A stretch of DNA of 64,000 bases from Macrothele yani. Lineage: Eukaryota; Arthropoda; Arachnida; Araneae; Macrothelidae. The translations under genes were made by a program, and so were the position numbers. Every line of letters begins with the position of its first letter. Within the stretch, counting starts at the first letter, position 1. The notes below the pieces were generated by a model. The model saw nothing but the letters and a program-made list of their open reading frames with translations. It made no database searches and had not been told where the DNA came from. Location: the NCBI GenBank assembly GCA_039090855.1, contig CM077002.1:85812194-85876193 (forward strand), written 5' to 3'. Shown piece by piece: positions 21,613 to 33,586 of this stretch.

Positions 21613-24078
21613 GATTTGAGAGAACTTTTCAGGAATGAGCACATTAGAAGCAGATGTGTGACCCATAAAGTCAGCCTGAGTAGTGATAAACATCGCTCAC
21701 TTGTTTTGCTCCTCTACTTCTATTTTAAAATTTTTTTTCGCGTTGTTGTTTCTTCAATTTCAGTGCGCACGGTTTTGTTTCCTCTCATTTTCTCCTTATT
21801 CGTGCAAAATCCTCTTATACCCGAACATAACCATCACTGTCTTTTGAGGTTTATGATATAATACGGCGGCATGAGGCATAATTTTATGGAAATTGAAGTC
21901 TTGATCGCTTAACAAATGTTTAAGCTTGATCATAGCTCAGCCCTGTTAAATTTCAACACTCACTTTATCTGCTTCCCTGCATTTGATAAGTTCTTCGAGA
22001 TTCTCATTAACAACATTAATACCATTAATTTCTTGTGAATAAAAATGCAATCCAGTCTCAGAGGATTAACAAATGCAGAAGAATCGGCTCATTCAGCTCT
22101 TTGAGGTGAGGGAAAAAAAAGGGGGGGGGGGGGCAGTTGTTTGTCAAACTAGCGAAGAATATTCTGGCATAACGATTTGTGGGCCACGAACTCCACATGC
22201 TCAGCTAATGAGCGTGTCCGTGCATATAAAGCGTCACAGGGCAGTGTTGCTTGACTCGAAGCAAAATTCCAGTTTTCCAGTTTCTTTTCTACTCATTAGT
22301 TTATTAGGAACGTTCTTCAGTTGCTTGTCTACTTCCTCTAAAATAAAAAAAAGTATTCTGCGTCATGTTTATCAGGGTTTATGTAGCACTAAAGTCCTTC
22401 AAATATTTTACCTTTAACAATGCAGCAATAAATGAGTATCACTGGAAAATCATTAGAGACATCAGTTATGTTGTCATGTAGTCAGGACTGCATTTTATTT
22501 CTTTGAAAGCCTCCTCGTGACAGTTTTGCAACATACAGTCCAACAGTTAGTTCTGACTCATTTTCAAACGTTTCTTTAAAATAAGTTTGTCTATATAAAT
22601 TTTTAGGCCGCGCTTTAACTCTAAAACCATATGCGAATTCACCAAAGATTCCAGGATTAGAAGCCGAGTCTAAGTCACCATGTACTCTCAGAGCAAGTTC
22701 AAATTGCCCATAAAGACTAATGCAACTCATAAGGAGTGACAATACATGTGTTTTACTTTTTTTGGTGTGCTGCCTAATTTGAAGCTTATTACTGGAATCT
22801 CCTCCTTGTGATGTGGTATTTCTCATTCAGAATATAGCTAACGAAATTCAGTACCTTCTTCTTGTGTGCAAAGAACACTTCATGCTTTGGAATTTTGTGG
22901 ACTCAGCGGCGTAAATCTTTCACTTTCACTTTTCTCCCGTGAAAAGCAATAATGAGTTAAATCAATGTGGAAATAAAATTACTGAGTTAACTAGCACGTG
23001 AGAAGTATAGTACTTAATAATCGATGTTGCAGACGTATATCCATTCATTGCTTAAAGAATGTTTCGGAACTGTATTTCCTGGATGCTGTGCTCCTGTGCT
23101 TTCTCGTGGAGCGCTGTCCAACTTCAAGAAGAGCTGCAAGCATCCCGTAATCGAATAACACGTAGGAGAACCTACAGAGGTTTTATGCTCGTGACTGCAA
23201 ATGTTGGTAACCGCAACGAAATATGAGACTTTTTCTGACATAACGGTGTTTCTCAGTACATAACATTAACTCAGAATGCTTTGATCTTTGCAGAGCTTTT
23301 AAAAAGAGTTCAATATAGTTTCATTTAGTCTAATAAAATATTCTTGAATATGGCGAGTAAAAACACAGGAGCATGTGGTCCTTCCTAATGCACAAAAAGC
23401 TGAGGAGAAAAAAGCAATTATTTCTTGTACTCTACTTCTTACATTTCCTGTCGATGCAAGCACTGGAAAGTTGCCAAAGATACGATTGCTATCCTGGTGT
23501 CACCTCGGAACAGGACTGACTTAATAAGAAATTTAAGATCTTATCTGTACTGTTTAGAGGTTGATTTTGTAGATTCACTTACTTCCACAAGTATTTTTTA
23601 TTTACATATCGGGAGTACGCTCTCCCTGTCTCTCTGGATGTGCGGCTAAGGGCCATAATAAGTTGCTAACTACATTAAAATTCTATTAGTGTTATGTTTA
23701 TTTACTTGTTGCAGGATTCGAAATACTTGTATAATTTACCTACTTGTTTCGAGAGCGTTTTGATATTTATCAGAAATAGTTAGAAAAAGTCAGAAATCAG
23801 GGGCATTTCTTACTTAAAAAGTGATCAGAATTGTGCCTCAGCAGAGGAACCCTGGGCATCCCCCAGTGTGAACACACGCAATGCCATATTGTGCATATGC
23901 GCCTGTTTCACAATGGAAAATTTTTAACTGTATTTCAGTCACTTGTACAGTGAAACAGCTAGAGAAATAAGGCTTACACTGCTTTCAAACAGTCTCAAAG
24001 GCTAAGATAGCCTTTGACACTAACGGCCCTAAGACCTGATAGGTTTTGAAGCAATGCACTAACTATTTTAATATTCAT
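21613..24078. other. Unassigned intergenic or intronic sequence
   Basis: The longest stretch without a recognised element. It holds a G homopolymer near 22,121-22,132 and several short open frames without family resemblance. Splice-defined exons of a host gene cannot be excluded by eye. Confidence 0.4.
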
Positions 24079-24307
24079 AATTAATACAGACATTTGACGT
24101 GGACTAGGAACATCAAACAGAGGTCATTGCTCTTTCCACGTTTATAAGTGAGTAACGGAAAAACTCTCATTGGCCGCCACCGGGAATCGAACCCATTTTT
24201 CCCGTGACTCACTTATAAACTTTTATTCCGTGACTCACTTATAAACGTGGAAAGAGCGATGACCTGTGTTTGATGTTCCTAGTCCATGTCAAATGTCTGT
24301 ATTAATT
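24079..24307. repeat. Inverted repeat, 80-bp arms around a SINE head fragment
   Basis: The left arm (24079-24158) and right arm (24228-24307) are near-perfect reverse complements, including CCACGTTTATAAGTGAGTAA and its complement. The centre holds GGCCGCCACCGGGAATCGAA, the reverse complement of a tRNA-like box B region that also occurs at 24,510-24,531. Confidence 0.8.
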
Positions 24308-24458
24308 ATTCGTTCGCCTCATAATTATTCAGTTCGCCTCATAATAGTTCAGTTGCTGCTTACCATCTTTGGTGAATCCCCAGCATTGTGCGGGGTTCCA
24401 AGAAGCAACCTGCCAAATTGGCTTGGCAGTTAGCGTGTGTGAGTCTGGAGGAATTCGA

Positions 24459-24531
24459 GGCTGCGGTGGTGTAGCGGAAGCATATCCGGCGCGTAAATGG
24501 AAGACCTGGGTTCGATTCCCGGTGGCGGCCA
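24459..24531 (+). mobile_element. tRNA-like SINE head with tail to ~24,593
   Basis: The sequence folds like a tRNA: 5' GGCTGCG pairs with 3' GGCGGCC at six of seven positions, and box B GGTTCGATTCCCGG is intact. The following GTGACTCACTTATAAACGTG tail is the same as in the inverted repeat 350 bp upstream, so the unit is a SINE rather than a tRNA gene. Confidence 0.6.
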
Positions 24532-24994
24532 ATGAGAATTTTTCCGTGACTCACTTATAAACGTGGAAAGAACGATGACCTCTGTTTGATATTTTAATAT
24601 TCGCCGTACTATTATATGTTGATGTTCCGTTAATGGTGCGTCTGCTCCCATTGAACACCAACAGGAGTAATGTGTAAAAGCATTGCAAAGCGCAAATGGT
24701 GTCATAAAACTTTAAGCCACATTAAATTTCATTTGATAATTTTAGCGCAGTTTTTGTGCTGAATTCAGATATGAAGTGCAACAAAAATTTCAATTCCTTG
24801 GGGATATTTTCAGCAAGGAAGTAGCCTATGTGAAAGGTTTGTGTTGAAATTTATATCGCTTTATTTGCCCACTAAATTTCCTGGAGTTCGAGCAATTTCT
24901 TCTAAGCTATCTTGGTGACGGAAACAACAGCAACGGACTACACTTAATGGATACATTTGCCATCTGTGCGGGGTTTTTTTCTTTTTCCTGTTCG

Positions 24995-25170
24995 GGATGC
25001 CATGAGCAGCTGTGACTGTGAGGCTCTCCATCGTTAATTCGGGGTTGCTTGCTCCTGGTAAGGGAAAGGGTCACAGCCCTAACACAAACACACCATCCAT
25101 GGCTCCGGCCGGCTCGGACGAATACTCAGGAACGTTAGTCTCTGACCATTAGGACACAGAGCTGGTGGTA
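24995..25170 (-). repeat. Degraded tRNA-derived SINE
   Basis: AACACACCATCCATGGCT, GGACGAATACTCAGGAACG and GACCATTAGGACACAGAGCT align in order with the SINE at 6947-7167, but many bases differ. Confidence 0.45.
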
Positions 25171-25229
25171 CTTCCGTTAGGATACGAAAAAAGAAAACTC
25201 CTCGAAGTGAATCGCCATAAAAAGAAAAC

Positions 25230-27146
25230 AAGAAAGATGACACCGAATTTTCGGGTGTAATAAGCACTTCTTTGGAATCCGTTCTGACGCAAATTAAATT
25301 TATCAAAGCTATTCAAAGGCAATGGAACCGGTATGGAATACAATAGTATCTGACGGAAGAAAGAAGCTTTTCATTCGGGTCTTTAATCCCTCAGATATTG
25401 CTGTAAAAGGAATCTCGAGCTTACGAACTCTTAGAAACAGAGTTATCGACAAAAATAAGAAAAAAAACATGTTACACTAGAAACACTATCCAACAAAGAA
25501 GGAATTTTTCAAATCGGACTCCTAGAAGTCGAGATATTGACAAAAAATAAGATATACCTCTACGCCCCCTGGCGCAGAAACCTGGCACTATTTTAAGAAG
25601 AAAATGGTTCTAAAAGGTTTGTCGGCACGAGTAGTTCGGTCTACAAACGACTTTTTTTTCAATCGAGAATTTAGAAGCTCATATTTTGCTGCAAACACAT
25701 CAGAAGCGGGAATTAAGGTTTACGCCCCCTGGTGGCCAAACCATTTTTTTTTACAAAAACTAGAAATTATGTGCAAACGATTTCCCATCAGAAGCTGTAT
25801 CCGGTGCAGAAAGAATTTTTCAAATCGGAGATTTAGAAGCAGAGATATAGGGAGAAACGCAATTTACCTTTACGCCCCCTAGCGGAAAGTCTATGAATTA
25901 CTTGAAAATTTTGAAATTATGTGAAGCACATGTCATACTGGAAACACTATCCAACAAAAAAGGAATTTTTCAAATCGAACCCCTAGAAGTAGAGATATTG
26001 ACAAAAATAAGATTACATCTACGCCCCTGGCGTAGAAACCATGCACTATTTTAAGAAGAAAATGCTCCTAAAAGGTTTGTCGACATGAGTAGTATTGGTC
26101 TACAAACAACGTTTTTTTTAATCGACATTCAGAAGCTCAAATTTTGCTGCAAATACATCAGAAGCGGAAATTAAGATTTACGCCCCCTGGTGGACAAACC
26201 ATTTTTTTCACAAAAATTAGAAATTATGTGCAAACGATTTCTCATCAGGAGCTGTATCCGGTGCAGAAAGAATTTTTCAAATCGGAGATTTAGAAGCAGA
26301 GATATAGGGCGAAACGCAATTTACCTTTACGCCCCCTTGCGGAAAGTCTATGAATTACTTAAAAATTTTGAAATTATATGAAAAACATGTCACACAGAAA
26401 ACACTATCCAACAAAGAAGGAATTTTTCAAATCGGACTCCTAGAAGTAGAGATATTGACAAAAATATGATATACATATACGCCCCCTGGCGGAGAAACTG
26501 TGAGATATTTTAGGAAGAAAATATTCCGAAAAGGTTTATCGATGTGAGTGGCATCAGCCCACGAAAGAATTTTTTCAATCGATATTTTAGAAGCTCAGAT
26601 TTTATGGCAAATACATCAGAAGCAAAAATTAACTCTTACGCCCCCTGGTGGCCAAAGTATTCTTTATCGAAAATTCAAAATTATATGCAAAAGATTTTCC
26701 ATTAGGAGATGTATCCGCTGAAAAAAAGATTTTTCAAATCGGAGTTTTAGGAGAAGAGTTATCAGAAAAAATGTAATTTACTTTTACGCCCCCTAGCGGA
26801 AAATCTATGCGTAATTTGAAAATGAAACTATATCTAAAACACTCTTCGACATAAATGGAATCGAAAGATAAAAGAATTTTTTCAATCGGATGTTTAGAAG
26901 CAAATATGTGGATTAAAACGTTATTTTGAATTGGACATCATCTGCATTTACGCCCCCTAGCGGCAAAATTGTGCATCGTAAAAAAAACGAAATGAAGGAT
27001 CATCATTCGCATATTTCAAGCTTCCGAATGGAAAAAGAATTTTTCAAATCGGACTAATAGTTGCAGAGATACCGTGGGTACGGACGGACGGACGGACAAA
27101 CCGATAACAGAAGCACGATCTTTTTTTACAAAAGACGTGCTAAAAA
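25230..27146 (+). repeat. Array element, copy 2: best-preserved CTCF-core-like array
   Basis: Same borders as copy 1. GC-rich blocks start near 25,561, 25,721, 25,871, 26,021, 26,180, 26,329, 26,479, 26,638, 26,785 and 26,950, so the spacing is about 150, 160, 150. The blocks rotate among three types: CGCCCCCTGGCGGAGAAA, CGCCCCCTGGTGGCCAAA and CGCCCCCTAGCGGAAAGT. This makes a ~460 bp higher-order repeat. Each unit also contains TTTTTCAAATCGGA and AGAAGCAGAGATAT. It ends with GGACGGACGGACGGACAAAC. No protein is encoded. Confidence 0.9.
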
Positions 27147-27653
27147 GACGATAAACGATACCGCAATTTTTTTTAAAAAATGCATGATGGATAATCACCA
27201 TGAAAACACGCGAAAACAGCAGAAAAGTTTTCTTCGGAGAAAAAAAAAAAGAAAATTACTTAATTTGGAAAAAACCCTTATCTTTCTAGAAAGAGCTTTT
27301 TATTTTCATTTTCATTTCATTTGAATTTATTTTCTTAACCTCTATGAATGTAAATTGTTTTCATTTAACGGAGATCTTTATAATTTTTTTTTAAATGGCA
27401 GATATCTCCTAATAAAACGATGCGATTTGTTTAACCGTTATGCTTCAATTTGTTACATGGCTTTAAACCTTTATTCATCACCAAAAATATCATCGTGAAT
27501 TCTGTTTACTTAAGAAAACTGATTTAAAAAGTAACTTTATGTACAAAAATCTAAATCTTAGCATATAAGTGGGAAAAAAATCAGAATTTTTGATAACAGC
27601 GAGTGATTCTAATCAAGTAACATACTATCTTTCACATCGGAAAGCGCCCTTTG
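27147..27653. other. Unassigned AT-rich sequence
   Basis: Poly-A and poly-T tracts only; no gene or element recognised. Confidence 0.4.
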
Positions 27654-27868
27654 CCGCCGGGGGGGGGTGCAGTGGTCTAACCCCTGACTTCTGACCATTT
27701 ATCCGAGCGTGCCTTTGCTCGAGTCCCGGATGAGGCATTGGAGATATGCTACTTCGACACTGCGTCTCTCCCTTCCCTGAAACCAGGGGCCCTAAATTAG
27801 GGACGTGCGGCTGCTGATAGACCATCGAGTTGCCCACGGTGCTCGTTAAACCCCAAAACGAAAAAAGA
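27654..27868 (+). mobile_element. tRNA-derived SINE, copy 2
   Basis: Same family as 6947-7167 in the opposite orientation: GTGCAGTGGTCTAACCCCTG head, GAGTCCCGGATGAGGCATTG, body ending CCATCGAGTTGCCCACGGTG, then CGTTAAACCCCAAAACGAAA tail. Box A-like GTGCAGTGGTCTAA is present; box B is degraded (CTCGAGTCCCGG). Confidence 0.75.
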
Positions 27869-28438
27869 GAATGTTCGTAAGTATTCTTTTTCCTAACACA
27901 AAAGCAAAACTTCTGACGAACAAAAAAACACAAGATGGCATGTCTACAAAAAAAGTGCTTCCAAAGCCCTTCAATTTTGGACTCCTAACCCTCTGGAAAG
28001 AATTGTTCTTTTACGTGCAGTACGGTACGCTGATCTAAGAAAAATCTATTTAAAGCACATAAATTTAGAACTTCGTGTTTACCGGTTTGAGTTTCGTCCG
28101 AATCAGAATAAAACCTAAAAACTCCGTATTTCCACTTGATAATCATAATCGGAAGATTCGTAACCAAATTAACTTGAGGCACAAGTTCGTGTATGAAAAA
28201 TTAGATATCGTCTATTTTAAAGTAAGTATTTTATAATTTCACTAAGTAATGTTAATAAGTTTTAGTGCTTTTGATACATGCTCTTGAATTTAACATTTTT
28301 TCTGAACAGCTTTTCAATAGAAAACTTATTTTGAAAATTATTGTTCTTTGGTGTGCCATGCAGATAACATACGAGTAGAGTGTACCTTTTTTTACACCAA
28401 CAGTAACAATGATTCATTAATATTGAAATCAAAATAGC

Positions 28439-28528
28439 ATAACTATACTAGTAATCCGAATCTCTTGGCGTAGAATAGAAAATCAAAGTTTCCAAGATTT
28501 AGCGCCAAGAAATTCGGATTATAGTTAT
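28439..28528. repeat. Small imperfect hairpin element
   Basis: ATAACTATACTAGTAATCCG...TCTTGGCG at 28439-28470 pairs with CGCCAAGAAATTCGGATTAT at 28502-28528, apart from a 5-nt bulge and a mismatch. It could be a tiny MITE or a structured RNA; no target duplication was identified. Confidence 0.6.
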
Positions 28529-30017
28529 ATTATTTTAAGTATAGTTGGTGTACGGTTCCTGTTTATTAATGTTGAAGTGTCGTGTATGCTGCAATCCCTC
28601 GCACGGAGGTTTGGAGGAAAAGCAAGCTTGCGAAATTCATCCAACAGTAACTTTCTTTAGCGTATGTGCGCGTGATATTTTTTTTTATTGTTCGCTTAAT
28701 TAAAAATTAGATAAATATTTTCTTATTAAGTAAGATGCTGAATAAACCTCGCGGCTTTCAAATTCTTGAAATCTTATTATTGATGTTCTAATTTTTTCTG
28801 ATTTTGACCAAATCTGTCAAAATCAAAAAAATTCCGAAGTTGAATTTCGCTTGAACTCTCTATTCTTGTCTATGAAGCTGGAATTTTTCCTTTTAACTAG
28901 CTTTGTTTGCAGCATTGTGTTTTCAAATATTCGTAACAAAACGTTTTCTTAAGGTGAAGACTTGCTTACATGGAAAAAGTAAGAAAAAAGAAACTACTTC
29001 TGGAAATTTTGTGCTGAACCTTAACAAAATTTTATCAACACATTTTCATTGTAATATTTAACATAAAAAATCGCTTTCCTAAGGGAAACAAATTTCTTAC
29101 TTACCACTTGAAGTAAAACCAGTTCGTCTCTTGTGCAGGCAAACGATAGTCTACACAAAGATAAGCCGAACAACAATACGGAAAAGAAGCTCATTTTGTC
29201 CACGTACTGATTTAGCTGCTTCACGACTAAGATTAAGACTCAGAATGAAAGGCGTTTTGCAGAAACCTATGGACATTAGAAAAATAGCGAATGCCATCAT
29301 TTTATGGTGTCCTCCCACACAAATTTTCGGTCGCGGATCGTAGAACTTCTCTGTACAACATGGAAAGCCAAGTGAATCACCGCCATGCAGTATACTTTGT
29401 TCTTGTCATTGTAAATTTAATTTATTAGATCTTAAGTCTGCGGGATAGTAGTCGAAATGCGAGAACTCCGCGAAACTTGACTTTTTACGGTAAGCGAAAG
29501 TTAGTGATGAACGAAAACAATGGACTACCGTGTTTTCATTCACAGTTGAAAGAACACAGGCGTGGATTTTCCAGTCGTCACTCACAAACAGTGACATTTC
29601 ATGTGCAGTGATAGCCATCGGAAAGACCAATATTTTTTGGCGCAAGCATGCGCTTTCTGTCACTGAACCTCACTAAGTTTTCACGCAAAATTTACCTCCA
29701 TAAGAATTACGTTAAAGAAGGTCCTTTCCCATCTTTGACAGAAATCCTGGTTTCCCCTTCTCGCATGTCAAATAGCGAAAAATATGTAGGGCTACTGCGT
29801 AACCGGCAAGTTATGCGAAGAGATCCTCAACAAATATTTCGGCATTAAAAATGAAGTTTTGAAAGTGATCAAATTGCCACTGATTATGAAAAAGGATTCC
29901 CAACAAATATTTTGGTATACATAATAAAAAATTGTAAATATTTTTTGCACAATTCTGTTGTCTTTGATTCCAAAATTTGTTACATAAAAAGCTTTTACTC
30001 AGCTTGACAGTGGTCGG
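28529..30017. other. Unassigned sequence
   Basis: No recognised gene, element or extended repeat. Short frames (for example 29131-29343 plus) show no family motif. Confidence 0.4.
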
Positions 30018-30095
30018 TAGTGGGTGCCATCGGGTTTTAGGATCTTATTAGTGGGTGCCATCGGGTTTTAGGATTAGTAGTGGGTGCCATCGGGT
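30018..30095 (+). repeat. Short tandem repeat, three ~30-bp units
   Basis: TAGTGGGTGCCATCGGGTTT occurs three times with TTAGGAT-type spacers. Confidence 0.85.
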
Positions 30096-30367
30096 ATGTC
30101 ATTTCTTATAATATTTCATCAGAATAGTCTCATTAGTCTCTAACAACACTGAGTAAGTATCGCGTATTGACATTTTATGCTGGAAGTATTCAAGTGGGTG
30201 TAAGATGTGTTCAGTCATAGGAAAACATGAAATATGCATGCGAATTGAAATTACTCTAATCTGGGAAGGTAATTTAACTATACTTACACTAAAATGGAGA
30301 GTGGGCATTCATCATGTATTAAATGTACATAATGAACATTAGTGGGAAATTCCTGTATATACATGTA

Positions 30368-31904
30368 CACTGCTGGACAATTGCTAAGGACGGATCATAA
30401 ACGGCTATATAGCGCATAAAAAAAGTAAGTGTGGTTGGATGCCAAGTGAAATAAAATAAAGTCAGAATGCCAGGACATTACAAGAAAGACAATTTATTGT
30501 GCTCTGAAATCCCGAAGGCTTTGGAACGTGTTCAAGGGACAAACAGGACATTTTGTGCAGAATACGTAAACGTGAAAAAAATGCAATTACCGTCCGCAGG
30601 CGTTCCGGCGTAAGATGTCAATACGGGATATGGCCACCATGGAGGGCGATGCAAGATTCCACACGTCGTGTCATGCTTTGCACAACATTATCAAGCAGCT
30701 GTTGGGGTAATTTATCCCATTCCTCTGTCAGTGCACGGATGAGGGTGTCCTTGTTTACTGGAGGGCATTGGCGACCAGCAACACTCTTCCCCAAAGCATC
30801 CCACACATTTTCAATGGGATTCAGATCTGGAGAACGTGCTGGCCATACGAGGCGTTGAATATCCTCGCTCTCAAGACACTCCTGGACAGCGACTGTTCGA
30901 TGACATGTTGCGTTGTCGTCCATGAAAATGAATCTATCACCGACAGCACCACGGAACATGCGAACATGAGGTAGCAGAACATCATTAATGTATCGTTGGC
31001 CAGTCATAGTCCCAGTTGGAATCACATAGACGTACGGCCATTGATCATGATGCCAGCCCATACCATGACACTACATGTCGGATATCGGTCCCTTTCCTGT
31101 ATGTTTGCTGGACAATATGCAGTACCACTATCACGCCAGATCAGTTGTCGTCGACAATCAGACGATAACTGTATCTACTCTCATCTGAGAAGAGGACAGC
31201 AGACCAGTCGTTATCAGTCCAATTGCGATGTTGATGGCACCATTGCAAACGGGCGGTACGGTGACGTCTGGACAATGGGATGCACACAACAGGAAGGCGG
31301 GCGTATAGTCCTCCTTCATGCAAACGTCTGGCGACAGTTTTTCGGGAGATCCGCTTGCCAGTAGCAGCCATAAACTGATTTGCTACCTCACTAGCTGTGC
31401 TGCGCCTGTGTCTTTTTGTTGATAGCACTATGTACCGATCTTCTGCAGGTGTCGTACTGCGAACACGACCTCCCCCGTGACGTTTGCTACACTCTCCATT
31501 TGTTTGAAATGATTTCCAAAGCCTTGAAACAACACTGTGGCTGACGTCCAACTCCCTGGCAACATCTGTTATTTTTTGCCCTTCTTCAATCTTGCCAATA
31601 ATACGGCCACGCGTAAAATCATCTAGGTGATGTCGGGAAGACATACTGAAAATTGCAAGTTCGTCAATTGATTCTTTCCCTTTCAACGTTGCGTTTGAAC
31701 AACAACGGTCAATACGCGTCAAATCCTTTATATCTCTTATCAGCGCTATGACGTCACGAACGAGTTCGGCAATCCAAAATTTGCATACGCACAACACGTC
31801 TTACTGTATCCCACACTTATGCTAATTTCCACATTTTCCTGCCTTCCATTTTATGGTTGCTATCGTTGCTATTGTCATCCGTCCTTAGCAATTGTCCGGC
31901 AGTG
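30368..31904 (-). mobile_element. Tc1-family element D
   Basis: Inverted repeats (CACTGCTGGACAATTGCTAA on the left; the right complement differs by one base) are flanked by TA at 30366-30367 and 31905-31906. It is 1,537 bp long. Confidence 0.93.
30618..31644 (-). pseudogene. Tc1 transposase, broken in the centre
   Basis: The N-terminal part starts at a likely MSSRHHLDDFTRGRIIGKIE and has the HTH pair, GGGRVRST linker and VLFSDESRYS with the first catalytic Asp. The frame breaks near 31,062-31,141. The C-terminal part has RMFRGAVGDRFIFMDDNAT (second Asp intact), SPDLNPIENVWDALG (Glu intact) and ends GGHIPY. All three catalytic residues survive, but on two frames. Confidence 0.9.
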
Positions 31905-33275
31905 TATATGCAGGGGATTGAGTTGTTTTACTGTGAGTGGACATTTCCCTTCTCTGACTTACAGAAGATAAAAAGAAAGAACATAAGTTTGATGGAGGTC
32001 GTTGATAACTCATGTCAAGATTTCCGTAAAAAACATATATACTTGGAAAGGAAAGCGAATTTTCATTTTATTAATTCTTTCTCATTTTGCTGACTGTTTA
32101 AATCATAGCCAACACATTTCCAAACCTCTAAAACATTTAAGCTTTTTTTGAATCAAACAAGAACTAATGATGAGTCACTCTCGCACTAATGGCGTGCATC
32201 CATCCGGAGAGTTGAATGGCGTAGAGGTGCGCACGGGCCGGGTCGGGCTGCTTTTAGTTTAGAGAACAAAGCAACGGGTCGGGTCGGGCCGGGCCGTGAC
32301 GTGCCGGGCCAAGTCAACCCATTCTTTTATCGCAATTATAAAGAAAGAAAAAAGGTCGTGATTTCTTCGTCTGTTTAACTGTTTTGCTGGATTTACTTAC
32401 TTCCATGACATAATCAGGACGTAATCACAGGGGGAGGAGAGGCACTCAAAATGCTTTTACGATCTGTAGGCATTAAGATGTAAAACCACTTTGGAGCTTG
32501 TTGACAACAAAATGATTCCACCCTGAGCGAGTGTGTGTGTTGTGTGGAGTGGGGAAAGAAGAGGTGTCTACATTAGGGTGGGGTGTGTGTGTGTTTGTGT
32601 GTTTATATGAAAAAGTGGGATGGCACTGTTTATTTCTTCTGTCCCTAATACGTATAGGAACTGACTTTTGTAGTGTTACCGCTTGCTAGTTCTAAGAAAA
32701 GGAGATTTTGAACGCCCTTAGTTTTCCTTTTTCTGTCTCTTTAAAGGTTATATTCTTCGCTAATTGTGAAAGTTTTGTTAATATTTTTAGGCTTACATTC
32801 AACTAAATATTTTCAATAACATGCCATTTCATTATTTAATTTTCACAATTTAGGGTCCAGGGACTGGCTGGGCCTTAAACACACGTGCCTGGAACGGGCT
32901 GGGCTCACCAAATAAGGCCCTGCAGACCTCTAGGATGGCGAAACAAAAAATCATCGGTTCGAATAATTTAGAAAAACTCCGGAGAAATGTCTTTAATTTC
33001 TTGAGTACATGCCAATTCTCAGGAAAGTGCATATGGAGCCAGAACATTTTGTTGGCAGTGACAAAATGCAACTGCAAGAAGCTATTCTTTCCGGGATGGA
33101 CTCCGATGCTAACAACACCGCAGTGACGCAACGACTGGGCCCAGGCGAGGTTAGCAGCGATAGAATGTGGGAGTGGAAGAATATCTCACATTCGTAATAA
33201 CATAAATATGTAGTTGGCATAATATAATTTCATGAGTTGTCAGCCTGAAAAACTTCCATCAACGGTCTGGTCTGA
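31905..33275. other. Unassigned, with GC-rich and GT-rich stretches
   Basis: A GGGCCGGGTCGGGC-type run lies near 32,234-32,310 and GTGTGTGT runs near 32,530-32,605. Short frames near 32.9 kb show no family motif. Confidence 0.4.
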
Positions 33276-33277
33276 AA

Positions 33278-33312
<35 letters not shown>
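33276..33312 (+). repeat. (CA)n microsatellite
   Basis: About 17 CA units. It lies just beyond the point where the minus-strand Gypsy RNase H-like sequence is lost. Confidence 0.95.
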
Positions 33313-33313
<1 letters not shown>

Positions 33314-33586
33314 CAACCATAAGCGCGCGCTTGCGTACGCACACACAAAGTTATGAGAAAACGTATTGCTTACCAAATTAGAAAAATGCGATTTTGGAAA
33401 AACGAACAACCAACAACAACAAAAAAAAAGCTCGGGAACAGCGGCACACCGCGCGGTCGCGCGACTGGCCAATCCAACCCTGTCCGTGTGTAATACGAAC
33501 GGCCTATCAAAATTTGGTGTAGCCAATACCGGTTCTGTGCACAATCTTTCCTTCAATGATTCAAACGCTTCTCCGAGTGCTGGTGT

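Noticed and set aside
22073..22826. Paired 114-residue frames on both strands as a host gene
   Set aside because: No domain, no clear splice signals and low-complexity content; kept as unassigned.
33276..33556. Frame ending in poly CVCVCV as a coding exon
   Set aside because: The tail is translation of the CA microsatellite; only the FDRPFVLHTD part is real RNase H-like sequence.
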